Positions 25,965 through 35,162 of a stretch of DNA of 56,389 bases are shown here, one piece after another (positions within the stretch are counted from its first letter, which is position 1; each line of letters begins with the position of its first letter). The stretch lies in assembly GCA_010672965.1 (NCBI GenBank), contig JAAHFN010000043.1, positions 1 to 56,389 on the forward strand, written 5' to 3'. A model generated the notes under the pieces. The model was given only the letters and a program-made list of their open reading frames with translations. It was not told the DNA's origin and ran no database searches. The translations under genes and the position numbers were made by a program. Source of the stretch: Oscillatoria sp. SIO1A7. GTDB taxonomy: Bacteria; Cyanobacteriota; Cyanobacteriia; Cyanobacteriales; Laspinemataceae.

Positions 25965-27521
25965 ATGACAACTGCAACGAAAAGCGGCCCAATAGGGTTA
26001 GTTGAATTGCCTCAGTTGAAGCTATCGGATCCGGAGGGGAACGACTTTTACTCCTTGCGGAAGTTTGAACCGATTATTAGCAAGCAGGTTTTACTATCCA
26101 ATCTGCAAGCAGGAGGATTTGAGACGAAATTTATTAATCTCCGAGATGGAGACTATGTAGAAAATTATGGACGGATAAATTGGAGAGATATCGAGCTAAC
26201 CAAGAATTATGTTGGCGTTGATATCAAGAGCGTCGATCCCGAAAGCTGCGAGGTTTGGTGCATTACAGTTAATTTCACCTTATACCGCGAAATAGCAATT
26301 CTCCTGCTGAAGCACCTAGCCAGTAAAGGCAAGCCAGTGGTTTTGGGTGGTTCCGATCCCTTTGCCGACCCCCAAGTTTATCTGCGCAACGGTGCGGCAG
26401 TAGTTGTTACGGACAAATCCGGGGCGGCGAATTGGCCGTTATTTAATTATCTGTTAGGAAAGGGATCCAAGGAAGCGCTGACGGGGGTGGTCTTAGCCGA
26501 CGGGACTGAGTATCGCAAGCACAATCCTCCTATGCATCCGGAAGAATGGCCGTTACCATCGGTGGAAGTGGCCAAGGAGTGCTTGGGAACGCAATATTGG
26601 ATGGATCCGTTTCCCGAACATTTAAAACCGATTGGCTCTATATTCCCGGACATGGGTTGCGATCGCCACTGTGACTTTTGTCAAACCCCCACTTACGGCA
26701 CCGGGTATCGCCGAATGTCCCCTCAACGGGTGCTGCAATGGCTGGATATACAGCGCCAAGCAGGAGCAAAATCGGTAGTGAGCGTCTCCGATCAATTCTT
26801 GGGGCGGACGATTTTCCCCGGTGGCCGAGAAGAAATTCTCGAAATTATGAAAGGTTTGCGAGAAATGGGCTTAACAGTTCTTTGGCCTAATGGTCTGGAA
26901 CTGAGAAAGATGACTCTAGGACGCGGGCGCAACTATGAAAGCACGGATTTGACTCCCGATGAGGAACTGATCGACGCTCTCTATAATTGGGATGGCACCA
27001 AAGGAACTCTAGCAGCTTACATTCCCGCCGAACGGCCTGTGTTTGGACGAGAAGCCTATGCCAAATTGGTTCCCTGGCAACAGCACAAGCGAATTATGCA
27101 AAGCATAGTTCGAGCGGGAATTCCCATGATTAGCTATGGCGTTATTATTGGCCTTCCCGATGATGACAATGAGAGTTTGGTTCAGCTAGAGGAAGCGCTC
27201 TGGGAAATGTATTATGACGTCAAGGCCATTAACCCAGATATCATTTTTCAAACTACTCCGTTTGTGATTTCTCCGATTTTGGGAACGCCACAAGGAGAAA
27301 ATATTCGCAAGTCTGGCCTTCTCCGTTACGACGATCCGGCAATTTTTGCGGGATTCTGGACGGCGAGCATTGACACCAAATACCTGAGTTACGAGCAAGT
27401 GTCTGATTGGCAGTTCCGCCTCTCTCAAGTTGGCGACTCGAAGAACTTGCAATCGCCTCAACGGTTCAGGAAGTTGCCGGTGGAAGGCATGAATGGAGAA
27501 CAAGCTGGAGTTGCCGCATAG
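25965..27521 (+). CDS. Radical SAM protein, type A, copy 2 (A2)
   Basis: A 518-residue enzyme closest to A1, with the same RKFEPI, NYVGVDIKS, FPEHLKPIGS and CDRHCDFC signatures. It has a ribosome-like GGGGAG eight bases before the ATG. Its leader is supplied by inserted element B. The N-terminal domain and barrel are full length; nothing suggests decay. Compared with A1 it has EMGLT in place of DMDLT and other conservative changes, in line with a duplicated gene under selection. Confidence 0.85.
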   Translation: MTTATKSGPIGLVELPQLKLSDPEGNDFYSLRKFEPIISKQVLLSNLQAGGFETKFINLRDGDYVENYGRINWRDIELTKNYVGVDIKSVDPESCEVWCITVNFTLYREIAILLLKHLASKGKPVVLGGSDPFADPQVYLRNGAAVVVTDKSGAANWPLFNYLLGKGSKEALTGVVLADGTEYRKHNPPMHPEEWPLPSVEVAKECLGTQYWMDPFPEHLKPIGSIFPDMGCDRHCDFCQTPTYGTGYRRMSPQRVLQWLDIQRQAGAKSVVSVSDQFLGRTIFPGGREEILEIMKGLREMGLTVLWPNGLELRKMTLGRGRNYESTDLTPDEELIDALYNWDGTKGTLAAYIPAERPVFGREAYAKLVPWQQHKRIMQSIVRAGIPMISYGVIIGLPDDDNESLVQLEEALWEMYYDVKAINPDIIFQTTPFVISPILGTPQGENIRKSGLLRYDDPAIFAGFWTASIDTKYLSYEQVSDWQFRLSQVGDSKNLQSPQRFRKLPVEGMNGEQAGVAA

Positions 27522-27806
27522 AAGAAGATGCGCTTTATTAGTAGTGGCGTAGGCTCCGCCTACGCCACTACGGCCGTTTCGCACAGCGGCAATTTGTTGC
27601 AGCTTCATAAAAAATTGGTCTTATATCAAGTCCGCGTAGTTGTTCCACAGAAAAAACTTGGAATCTCCCGTAGGACGGGCGTCCCGCCTGTCCCGAGCGC
27701 TCTTTGGGACAGGCGGGACGCCCGTCCTACGCCGAAGCTTTTTTTGGGGCATTCAAACCGACATGATATTACAGCAACAAAAATAATCTAGAACGGGAAA
27801 AGCATA
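27522..27806. repeat. Gap with two long palindromes between A2 and B2
   Basis: A perfect palindrome at 27541-27571 (GTAGTGGCGTAGG arms, 5-base loop) and a hairpin with 25-base perfect arms (27670-27694 and 27706-27730). The second is a member of the GGACGGGCGTCCCGCCTGTCC dispersed repeat. They could stop or stabilise the transcript between genes. Confidence 0.75.
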
Positions 27807-29363
27807 ATGACAATTACAAAGCAAGACAATCGAACTATTGGGCTAGTAGAATTGCCTCAGTTGAAGCTATCGGATCCCGATGGCAACGACTATTATTCCT
27901 TGCGGAAGTGGGAACCGATTATTAGCAAGCAAGTTTTGATATCGCATCTCCAAGCAGGAGGATTTCAGACTAAATTCATTAATCTTCGAGATGGAGATTA
28001 CACGGAAAATTACGGAAGTAAAATTTGGAGAGGCATCGAACTGACTAAGAACTATACCGGCGTTCGCATCGAGAGCATCGATCCCGAAAGCTGTGCAGTT
28101 TGGTGCATTACAATTAATTTCACCTTATACCGCGAAATAGCAATGATGCTGTTGAAGCACCTGGCTAGCAAAGGCAAGCCAGTGGTTGTGGGTGGCTCGG
28201 ATCCTTTTGCCGATCCTCAAGTTTATCTGGATAACGGCGCGGCAGTAGTCGTTCTCGACAAGTCCGGCTCTGCTAATTGGCCGCTGTTTAATTATTTGTT
28301 AGGACAAGGTTCCAAGGAAGCACTCACTGGGGTGGTCTTGGCCGATGGAACTCAATATCCCAAAGAAAAAACTCCATTCCATCCCGAAGAATGGCCATTA
28401 CCATCCGTGGAACTTGCCAAACAGTGCCTCGGAAAACAATATTGGATGGATCCATTTCCTGAAGAGTTTATCCCCATTGGCGCTATATTCCCGGATATGG
28501 GCTGCGATCGCAAATGTGACTTTTGCCAAACTCCCACTTACGGCACCGGGTATCGCCGAATGTCCCCCAAACGGGTGATGGAATGGCTGGATGTGCTGAA
28601 GGAGGCAGGAGCAAAATCGGTGGTTAGCCTCTCGGATCAGTTTCTAGGGCGGGTAATTTTCCCCGAAGGTCGAGAGGAAGTTATAGAGATTATGAAGGGG
28701 GTGCGAGAACGAGATTTAGCAATTCTCTGGCCAAACGGTCTGGAATTGAGGAAGATGACCCTCGGACGCGGACGCAACTATGACAGCACGGATTTGACTC
28801 CCGACGAAGAACTAATCGAAGCTCTCTTTCATTGGGATGGACAAAGGGGAACTCTTGCTGGTTATCTTCCTGCCGAACGCCCTATTTTTGGACGAGAAGC
28901 TTATGCCAAGTTACTACCCTGGCAGCAGCACAAACGAATCGTGAAAAGAGTGGTGCAAACTGGCGTTCCTATGGTTTCCTATGGCGTGATTATTGGCTTG
29001 GCTGACGATGATGATTATTGTCTGTCCCAGCTAGAGGAAGCCCTCTGGGAAATTTATTATGAAGTTAAGGCGGTTAATCCATCAATTATATTTCAAGTCA
29101 GTCCTTTTGCAATTTCTCCTATATTGGGAACGCCACAGAGCGAAATTATCCGCAAATCAGGGCTTATCCGGTTTGATGACCCTACTATTTGGGGGGGATT
29201 GTGGACGCCGAGTAGCGATACCAAACATCTCACCTACGAGCAAGTGTCTAATTGGCAGATCCGTCTAGCTACTGTTGGCGACTCGAAGAACTTGCAAGTT
29301 CCCAAACGATTTAGAACTTTGCCAGTGGAAGCCAAGAATGCTCCAGAAACGGCGGCGGCATAG
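27807..29363 (+). CDS. Radical SAM protein, type B, copy 2 (B2)
   Basis: A 518-residue protein most like B1 (RKWEPI, FPEEFIPIG, DVLKEAGAKS, TIWGG). CDRKCDFC binds the cluster. It is complete, and its ORF has no frameshift. It closes an A-B-A-B array and is followed by a terminator-like hairpin 58 bases later. The next gene on the other strand is also a radical SAM enzyme (KamA type). Confidence 0.85.
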   Translation: MTITKQDNRTIGLVELPQLKLSDPDGNDYYSLRKWEPIISKQVLISHLQAGGFQTKFINLRDGDYTENYGSKIWRGIELTKNYTGVRIESIDPESCAVWCITINFTLYREIAMMLLKHLASKGKPVVVGGSDPFADPQVYLDNGAAVVVLDKSGSANWPLFNYLLGQGSKEALTGVVLADGTQYPKEKTPFHPEEWPLPSVELAKQCLGKQYWMDPFPEEFIPIGAIFPDMGCDRKCDFCQTPTYGTGYRRMSPKRVMEWLDVLKEAGAKSVVSLSDQFLGRVIFPEGREEVIEIMKGVRERDLAILWPNGLELRKMTLGRGRNYDSTDLTPDEELIEALFHWDGQRGTLAGYLPAERPIFGREAYAKLLPWQQHKRIVKRVVQTGVPMVSYGVIIGLADDDDYCLSQLEEALWEIYYEVKAVNPSIIFQVSPFAISPILGTPQSEIIRKSGLIRFDDPTIWGGLWTPSSDTKHLTYEQVSNWQIRLATVGDSKNLQVPKRFRTLPVEAKNAPETAAA

Positions 29364-29420
29364 TCAACAGAACGAAGATGCAATTAAAGCAATTAGATTA
29401 GATTAGATGCAGGTACTTAT

Positions 29421-29450
29421 AAAGGGGCAATTCCTCTTTGCCCCTTTAGT
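29421..29450 (+). terminator. Bidirectional terminator after the radical SAM array
   Basis: Arms AAAGGGGCAA (29421-29430) and TTGCCCCTTT (29438-29447) with a 7-base loop, followed by AGTTT. It lies between convergent genes and could serve both. Confidence 0.6.
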
Positions 29451-29495
29451 TTAAAATCGCTGATTTAAACGAATGATAATGACCGCCTATAAACC

Positions 29496-30827
29496 TTAGA
29501 ACAGCTTCTGCCTGGTCAAAATGTCCTCAAGCTGACTCTCGTAGAAAAATTTATATTGCCCAAAAGCAGGTTTGAGATCGCTCAACCAAGTGGCATCGGC
29601 ATCGAAACTAGCAAAGAAAGGTCGCTTGCACCAGTCAGATTCGCGAGCTTGCAAAAACGACAGCACAAACAACTTTTCTCCGGCTATTTCGGCAACACCA
29701 TCGATCGCCACTTTCCCAGGCAAAGCCGACATCACCGGACCTCTCGCCGTTCGCCCCAAACCCGAGACTTGTTGGATGGCTTGTTGATAAATTTCCCAAC
29801 AGCGCACCAGGGGAATTTCAAAATATTCCTTGGCACCTGTTTGTCGCTCCACAAACATATAATAAGGAATGCAGCCCAAACTCACTTGGGTTTGCCACAT
29901 TTTCGCCCAAGTATCTGCGGAATCATTGATATGGCGAATTACTGGCGCTTGGGTGCGGATTTGCGCCCCCGTCGAGCGGACGCGCCGAATCGCTTCTCGG
30001 GCAATAGGGGTGGCGAATTCTTGCCAATGTTCGTAGTGCCCCATAATTGCTAAATGCTTGCCCCTTTGCACTACTTTTTCAAATAAGCGCAGCAGGTCGT
30101 CGGCATCCTCATCGGTGACATAGCGGTAAGGCCAATAGGCTAGGGATTTGGTTCCAATCCTAATGGTTTGGATATGCTCGAATCCAGATTCTAGTAAGGG
30201 TTCGATATAGAGTGCGAGTTGCCACGCTTTCATGGTCATGGGGTCTCCGCCGGTCAGCAATATATCGCTGACTTCCTTATGCGATCGCAGATAATCCTGG
30301 AAGTCTCCAGATTCGCGGGTGGCAAATTTTAAGTCATCGAGTCCCACAAATTGAGGCCAGCGAAAGCAAAAAGTACAGTAAGCGTGGCAAGTTTGCCCCG
30401 CAGTGGGAAAAATCAAAACTGTTTTTTCGTATTTGTGCTGGATTCCTGGTACGGGTTCGCCATCGAGGCTGGGAACGTTGTGCTGTTTTTGTCCCGCTGG
30501 ATGGGGATTGAGTCGCCAACGAATTTCATTTGCTCCCTCCCGTAAGGCAGTCTTGGGTGCATCCTCCTCGATAAGCCGAACCATAAGGTTCAAGTCTTGG
30601 GAAGATAGCATTTCTGGATGGGGGAAGGTCAAGCGAAAAATTGGATCGTCAGGAATTTTGTTCCAGTCGATTAGTTCCTCTACTAGATAATTATTGCTCC
30701 GGAAGGGCAAAACATGGGCCACTGCTTTCATGGCCAAGCGCTCTGTTTCTGAAAGTTTTTTCAACTCAGGCAAGCTGTCTATGTCTTTAACGCCATAGAA
30801 GCTCATTTTTTTTGGTTTAATATTCAT
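29496..30827 (-). CDS. KamA-family radical SAM protein (lysine 2,3-aminomutase-like)
   Basis: A 443-residue protein. Radical SAM cysteines are C147, C151 and C154 (TCHAYCTFCFRW), matching the KamA pattern where the cluster follows a hydrophobic PTAGQ block. The barrel has DILLTGGDPMTM. A C-terminal part with ALPGKVAIDG holds a lysine that may correspond to the pyridoxal-phosphate lysine of KamA (seen as GxGK-type context). Classic enzymes turn lysine, glutamate or arginine into beta-amino acids. It is longer than EpmB (about 340), so an EF-P modification role is less likely. It converges with the radical SAM array. Substrate is not assigned. Confidence 0.8.
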   Translation of the reverse strand: MNIKPKKMSFYGVKDIDSLPELKKLSETERLAMKAVAHVLPFRSNNYLVEELIDWNKIPDDPIFRLTFPHPEMLSSQDLNLMVRLIEEDAPKTALREGANEIRWRLNPHPAGQKQHNVPSLDGEPVPGIQHKYEKTVLIFPTAGQTCHAYCTFCFRWPQFVGLDDLKFATRESGDFQDYLRSHKEVSDILLTGGDPMTMKAWQLALYIEPLLESGFEHIQTIRIGTKSLAYWPYRYVTDEDADDLLRLFEKVVQRGKHLAIMGHYEHWQEFATPIAREAIRRVRSTGAQIRTQAPVIRHINDSADTWAKMWQTQVSLGCIPYYMFVERQTGAKEYFEIPLVRCWEIYQQAIQQVSGLGRTARGPVMSALPGKVAIDGVAEIAGEKLFVLSFLQARESDWCKRPFFASFDADATWLSDLKPAFGQYKFFYESQLEDILTRQKLF

Positions 30828-31367
30828 ACCTAGGAATTGGATATGAAGGATATTATGCGATCGCCCTCATTTTGGGGAGGGCTTAGGGACAAGCGACTGC
30901 AAATTTAGTACCAGCGTTCGGGCGATCGCGTTCTTTCACCATCATCCTTCGACTCCGCGAACGCTAGGCCAACTCCCTGGTCTATGCCCGGAGGGCATAG
31001 ACCAGGAGCAGCCTACGGATTGGTACATTATTAACTTGCAAGTCCCTTATCTAACAATTTTATAGCCACGCAAAACCAAGATAGCGATTTGCACTTATAT
31101 CTGACTTGCTATCTCATAAGGGTTCTACACTGCATGGCCTTTTATTATTTGCTCCCTCGGTTGGTCAAAGGCCAATTGTTATGTTCGCTACATTTTCGCC
31201 AGCCCGGTCAATTGTCAAAAATTCGCACTGGATGACCGGGATAGCTCAGTAGCACAAGATAGACTATGCTAGGGCAGAGAAAGAGGGAGTTGCTCGGATT
31301 ATAGGCTAAGAAAGGCGATCGCTTTCTTAGCAAAAGATGTAAATTTTTGTGAAAGACTCAGCTCTGC
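30828..31367. other. Intergenic region with hairpins, no gene
   Basis: A near-perfect hairpin at 30976-31006 (CCTGGTCTATGCC arms) and an inverted repeat CCCGGTCA/TGACCGGG (31203-31240). A tRNA-like GGGATAGCTCAGT at about 31239 has no supporting arms. No ORF of interest. A leftward KamA promoter should lie in the left part but is not clear. Confidence 0.5.
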
Positions 31368-32501
31368 TTAAAAATCCACGCCGCGCCTGAGATCTACCCC
31401 ATGCTCCGAATAGTGACGATGGCAGTAAACTTCAGAGTGAATGCTAGCAAGATTAAAATAGTCTGGGATATTATGGCAGCGGCCCGTGATAATTACTTGG
31501 GTATCCCGAGGCTTGCGAAGTAGGGCTTCTACAATCGGTTTTACCGGCAGCAGCTCTAGGTCAACAGTCGGATTCAGTTCGTCAAGGACAATAGTTTTAT
31601 AGAGACCAGAGGCGATCGCCGTGCGAGCAATTTCCCAGCCCCGTTCCGCCTCCACATAGTCTATTTCCTGCTGTTTACCCCGCCAGACTATAGCATCGCG
31701 ACCGCAGCGCTGATGATCGACCAGGTGAGGATAGCTCTGGCGCAAAGCCGCGATCGCCGCATCTTCCGTATAGCCAGAGCCTCCCTTGAGCCATTGCATA
31801 ATTAAAACTCGGTGGGATAAGTCTTGAGAGATACCCTTGCCAATAGATTGTAGGGCTTTACCCAAAGCGCTGGTAGATTTGCCCTTCCCTGCTCCGGTGT
31901 AAATTTCTATTCCAGAAATGCCATGTTCTGCAGCGCTAGGGTGGTAGTGGGGTTTCATCTCCGAATGCAGGTCGGCAATATCCAGCAAATCTTCTGGAGT
32001 CGATCGCCCGGTGGCAATGATTTCCAAATACTCGGGTTTTTCCTTGAGAGTCCGCACCACCTCCGACACCGGCAGCAGTCCCAAATCCAGGACTGGATTC
32101 AGTTCGTCCAAGACTATCACCGAATATAAATCCGAGGCTATAGCTCCCTTGGCCACATCCCAGCCCCTTTGGGCTTCGAGCCGGTCGAAGCGGGTTATTT
32201 CCTCTCGGCCAAAATATTCTGCCCGACCCGTGCGCACGCGATCGATTAAATGGGGAAAACCCTGTTGTAGTGCCTCGATCGCTGCATCTTCATCGTAGTC
32301 TCTTTCTGGTCCTTTTAGAAAGCTCAGCAGCAAAACTCGGCTTTGCTGCGGAGTATTGATGCCGAGACCAATAGAGCGTAAAACTACCCCTAGGGCAGCT
32401 TGGGACTTTCCTTTTCCAGCCCCATCATAAACGTGAATCTGACCCACAAGGCGCTCTTGACGAGCAGAAGCCGTGCGAATGCCGATGCCAGAGCGTGCCA
32501 T
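31368..32501 (-). CDS. cobO: Two-domain cob(I)yrinate/cobalamin adenosyltransferase (CobO/CobA type)
   Basis: A protein of 377 residues from ATG 32501 (an upstream ATG at 32591 would add 30 atypical residues). It contains two tandem copies of the P-loop adenosyltransferase: QIHVYDGAGKGKSQAALG and IEIYTGAGKGKSTSALG each carry the GAGKGKS loop. The second-half motifs VLDELNP also occur twice. The enzyme adds the 5'-deoxyadenosyl group to cobalt corrinoids. Single-domain forms are about 190-200 residues, so this is a fusion or duplication. It is next to putative cobalamin-binding radical SAM genes, which may be chance. It acts in the cytoplasm. Confidence 0.87.
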   Translation of the reverse strand: MARSGIGIRTASARQERLVGQIHVYDGAGKGKSQAALGVVLRSIGLGINTPQQSRVLLLSFLKGPERDYDEDAAIEALQQGFPHLIDRVRTGRAEYFGREEITRFDRLEAQRGWDVAKGAIASDLYSVIVLDELNPVLDLGLLPVSEVVRTLKEKPEYLEIIATGRSTPEDLLDIADLHSEMKPHYHPSAAEHGISGIEIYTGAGKGKSTSALGKALQSIGKGISQDLSHRVLIMQWLKGGSGYTEDAAIAALRQSYPHLVDHQRCGRDAIVWRGKQQEIDYVEAERGWEIARTAIASGLYKTIVLDELNPTVDLELLPVKPIVEALLRKPRDTQVIITGRCHNIPDYFNLASIHSEVYCHRHYSEHGVDLRRGVDF

Positions 32502-32618
32502 ACCCAGTCTTTTCTTGGTCCTTATATTATAAGCAAAGCAAAACCCACTTATACTATCATATTTAAGATGATTTTGGTATAATTTTTTCACTAAGAGTCC
32601 CCTTGACGAGGCCGTTAT

Positions 32619-33119
32619 ATGTTGTGGTCAGATGTTATCCCCTTACGCGCTATCTTATTTCAAGGGTTGTTTATCTTGGTAGCGATCGCTGCCGAATCCC
32701 CTTTTTACCGCTACTTTTTTCAAAATAGCTGGCAAAAAAGCGTAGAAGTTTCCTCGGTTCTTAACTTGTTTGCCGTTGTCTTCGGATGGCTGATTATTTT
32801 TAATGCTATTGACGATTTGAGCCTCAGCCTAAAACAAGACTTGATTCAAGCGATGTTTTTAAATCAAGTAAGCTCCTCCCTACGATCCTTGCTCGTAATT
32901 ATTTGTACTGTTATGTTTTTCGCCTTGTGGGTTGCCAAGATGGCAGCATTCATAGCTCTGGAAATAATTAGAGAATTTTCTCCAGATTCTCCAAGTATAT
33001 CTTTCCAAAAAATGGAGCAAGTCACTAGCTCGCGGAAACTACTATGGATGTTAGGTGCCCACAGCACGAGTTATAGCTTAATTATCTTAATGATGTCGTT
33101 AGGGGGGGTATTAGTATGA
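32619..33119 (+). CDS. fraC: FraC-like septal membrane protein
   Basis: A 166-residue protein with about four hydrophobic segments (ILFQGLFILVAIAAESPF, FAVVFGWLIIF, VIICTVMFFALWVA, SLIILMMSLGG). Its stop overlaps the ATG of the next gene (ATGA). Gene order, size and topology match the fraC-fraD-fraE operon of Anabaena, whose products keep filaments intact and form septal junctions. FraC in Anabaena has 179 residues. I rely on context because sequence motifs are few. Confidence 0.75.
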   Translation: MLWSDVIPLRAILFQGLFILVAIAAESPFYRYFFQNSWQKSVEVSSVLNLFAVVFGWLIIFNAIDDLSLSLKQDLIQAMFLNQVSSSLRSLLVIICTVMFFALWVAKMAAFIALEIIREFSPDSPSISFQKMEQVTSSRKLLWMLGAHSTSYSLIILMMSLGGVLV

Positions 33120-34255
33120 AAAAAATTGGTGAATTTATTATAAAATTTTTAAATTGGCTAGTCGGCAAAGTAGAGTCGCTGTTTCAGCAGTTCAAACCTC
33201 CCCATCCTTTTTCTTGGGAAACTCTGATTTTACTAAGCTTGTTCTCTTTTTTGATGGCATTAGTTGCTTTGGTTTTGCCAGAAGAAACCAATGTAGCCCA
33301 TCATACGATCCTAGCCTTTGGCTTCATATTCTCGATCGCCGGGATGCTTTGGTGGCAAATAGAATGGAACCCATACAAAATTGGGTCAATTAAGATATGG
33401 CCCTGGGTCACATCCCTGCTCCTCTGTGGTTTTATCTTCCGCTATTACCCAGAAAAATGCCTATACTTAACCAGCGTTTCTTGGCCCATAGTCTCGGCAT
33501 TTATAGTAGGAATTCCTTATTTTTTACCCGAGGAAGAGGAAAAGGATAAGAAGGAAGAAAAGGATAATAAAGAGCTAAAGGATAATAAAGAGCTAAAGGA
33601 TAAGAAGGAAGCAAAGGAGCGCCCAAAAAAGTCTTCAAAACCAATACTGACATTACCAAAACCTGCCACGCGCCAAAGATTGATAATATTGCTTTTGAGC
33701 CATTTAACTTTATCTTGCTGGATTCAATTTTCTTTTACGATTCAAGATTGGTTGCAAGAATATCCGAGTTTGCTGACCAATAGCTTTAGCGAAAGTTATG
33801 TTGTAACTAGACTTAATTTTCAAGGTAAAGAGAATCAAAGAGGCGCATTAGTATTGCAATCTATGGAGTCTTTTCTAGAAAGTAAGATTCAAAACCAACG
33901 CTGGCAAAAGATAGAGCTGTGGATGTCTGGGCTGAATGCCGATAAGCTGGAGCAAGAAGTAAAGCTAAGAATGCCCAGCCTAGAAGAAAATGAGTGGTGG
34001 TCTCTGAAAATGGCCTACGCTCAGAGAGAGATAGGATATAAATTAGACTTATTTGCTATTTGGTCTGGCCCAGTTTCTGGCGAGCAAACATACTACCTGA
34101 AGAAATCTTGCAACATTACCCAAGGCTATGTGCCACGGGGAACTAGCGCTCGCGAGTTCCAGCAGGCTCAGCCCAGACCAATTGCTAACTTAAGTTGCGA
34201 CAAAGCCAGCAAACCCATCTTTGCAGAACCAGCATCGGCATTTCCTTGGTTGTAA
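33116..34255 (+). CDS. fraD: FraD-like septal junction protein
   Basis: A 379-residue protein. Five membrane segments are visible (LILLSLFSFLMALVALVL, LAFGFIFSIAGMLWW, WVTSLLLCGFIF, VSWPIVSAFIVGIPYF, LIILLLSHLTLSCWIQF). A highly charged coiled-coil-like loop (about 140-170, repeats of KDNKEL) lies between the fourth and fifth. The rest, about 150 residues, faces the periplasm. This is the architecture of FraD, a structural part of septal junctions. It overlaps fraC by four bases. Confidence 0.8.
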   Translation: MKKIGEFIIKFLNWLVGKVESLFQQFKPPHPFSWETLILLSLFSFLMALVALVLPEETNVAHHTILAFGFIFSIAGMLWWQIEWNPYKIGSIKIWPWVTSLLLCGFIFRYYPEKCLYLTSVSWPIVSAFIVGIPYFLPEEEEKDKKEEKDNKELKDNKELKDKKEAKERPKKSSKPILTLPKPATRQRLIILLLSHLTLSCWIQFSFTIQDWLQEYPSLLTNSFSESYVVTRLNFQGKENQRGALVLQSMESFLESKIQNQRWQKIELWMSGLNADKLEQEVKLRMPSLEENEWWSLKMAYAQREIGYKLDLFAIWSGPVSGEQTYYLKKSCNITQGYVPRGTSAREFQQAQPRPIANLSCDKASKPIFAEPASAFPWL

Positions 34256-34383
34256 AGGCAAAAGACTAGGGTGTAGGGTGTAGGGTGTAGGGTGTAGGGA
34301 ATTGGCGTAAGGGAGAAGACTTAAAACTCTCAAGCTAAGAAATTAAAACTCAAAACTTAAAACTCAAAACTCAAAACTCGATT

Positions 34384-35160
34384 ATGGATATTGGTATAAT
34401 TATGGCGATCGCTAGCAACGTATTTCGGGAATTGATTCGCGATCGCGTCCTTTACTTAATAGGCTTCTTTGCCATATTCTTAGTCGGTTCCCTGCGCTTG
34501 CTGTCGGAATTCGCTATTGTCGGCACGGACAAGAAAATTATTGTTGACCTCGGTCTGACCGCCATCGGCGCTATGGGCTTAATCGTCGCCGTTTTTATCG
34601 GTACGGCCATGATTCAAAAAGAAATAGAAAAGCGCACTATATTACTGTTGCTGGCCAAACCCGTTGCCCGAGCCGAACTAATCGCGGGCAAACACCTAGG
34701 ACTTTCTGCAGTGCTGGCGGTACTGGTCGCCGCCACAACCGCTATCTACCTGGGCTTTCTCAGTTTGAATCAGATTGATTATCCCTTAAGCAGTATCTTA
34801 GTGGCGGTTTTCTATATTTTCTTAGAATTATCTTTGCTGGCAGCATTCGCCATTACCTTTAGCGTCTTTACCAGTTCTCTCCTTGCGACCCTACTCGCAT
34901 TTGGCGTTTATCTCATGGGTCACCTCAGCCCGGATATCGTCAAGGCTGGCGAACTAAGCGAAAACCCTGCTATTGAAAGTTTTACTAAAAATCTCTATCT
35001 GGTTTTGCCAGACTTAACGCGGTTGGATCTTAAAAATATGGCAGTTTATGGCAGCTTGCCAGATGTCGGTAGCCTGCTGGGCAACGCCGTTTACGCTCTT
35101 CTATATACCGCCTTTTTGTTAGCGATCGCCAATCTTATCTTTTGGCGACGCGAATTTTGA
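34384..35160 (+). CDS. fraE: FraE-like ABC-2 type permease
   Basis: A 258-residue integral membrane protein of the ABC-2 permease type: the opening block MAIASNVFRELIRDRVLYLIGFFAIFLV, the conserved IQKEIEKRTILLLLAKPVARAELI, and six hydrophobic segments. FraE of Anabaena is such a permease with 266 residues. It is separated from fraD by 128 bases of heptamer repeats and AACTC repeats, so co-transcription is likely but not certain. The ATPase partner is not in the window. Confidence 0.78.
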   Translation: MDIGIIMAIASNVFRELIRDRVLYLIGFFAIFLVGSLRLLSEFAIVGTDKKIIVDLGLTAIGAMGLIVAVFIGTAMIQKEIEKRTILLLLAKPVARAELIAGKHLGLSAVLAVLVAATTAIYLGFLSLNQIDYPLSSILVAVFYIFLELSLLAAFAITFSVFTSSLLATLLAFGVYLMGHLSPDIVKAGELSENPAIESFTKNLYLVLPDLTRLDLKNMAVYGSLPDVGSLLGNAVYALLYTAFLLAIANLIFWRREF

Positions 35161-35162
35161 AA

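Noticed and set aside
31235-31310. tRNA-like GGGATAGCTCAGT
   Set aside because: The acceptor, anticodon and T arms cannot be formed. It is only a D-arm-like coincidence or a remnant.
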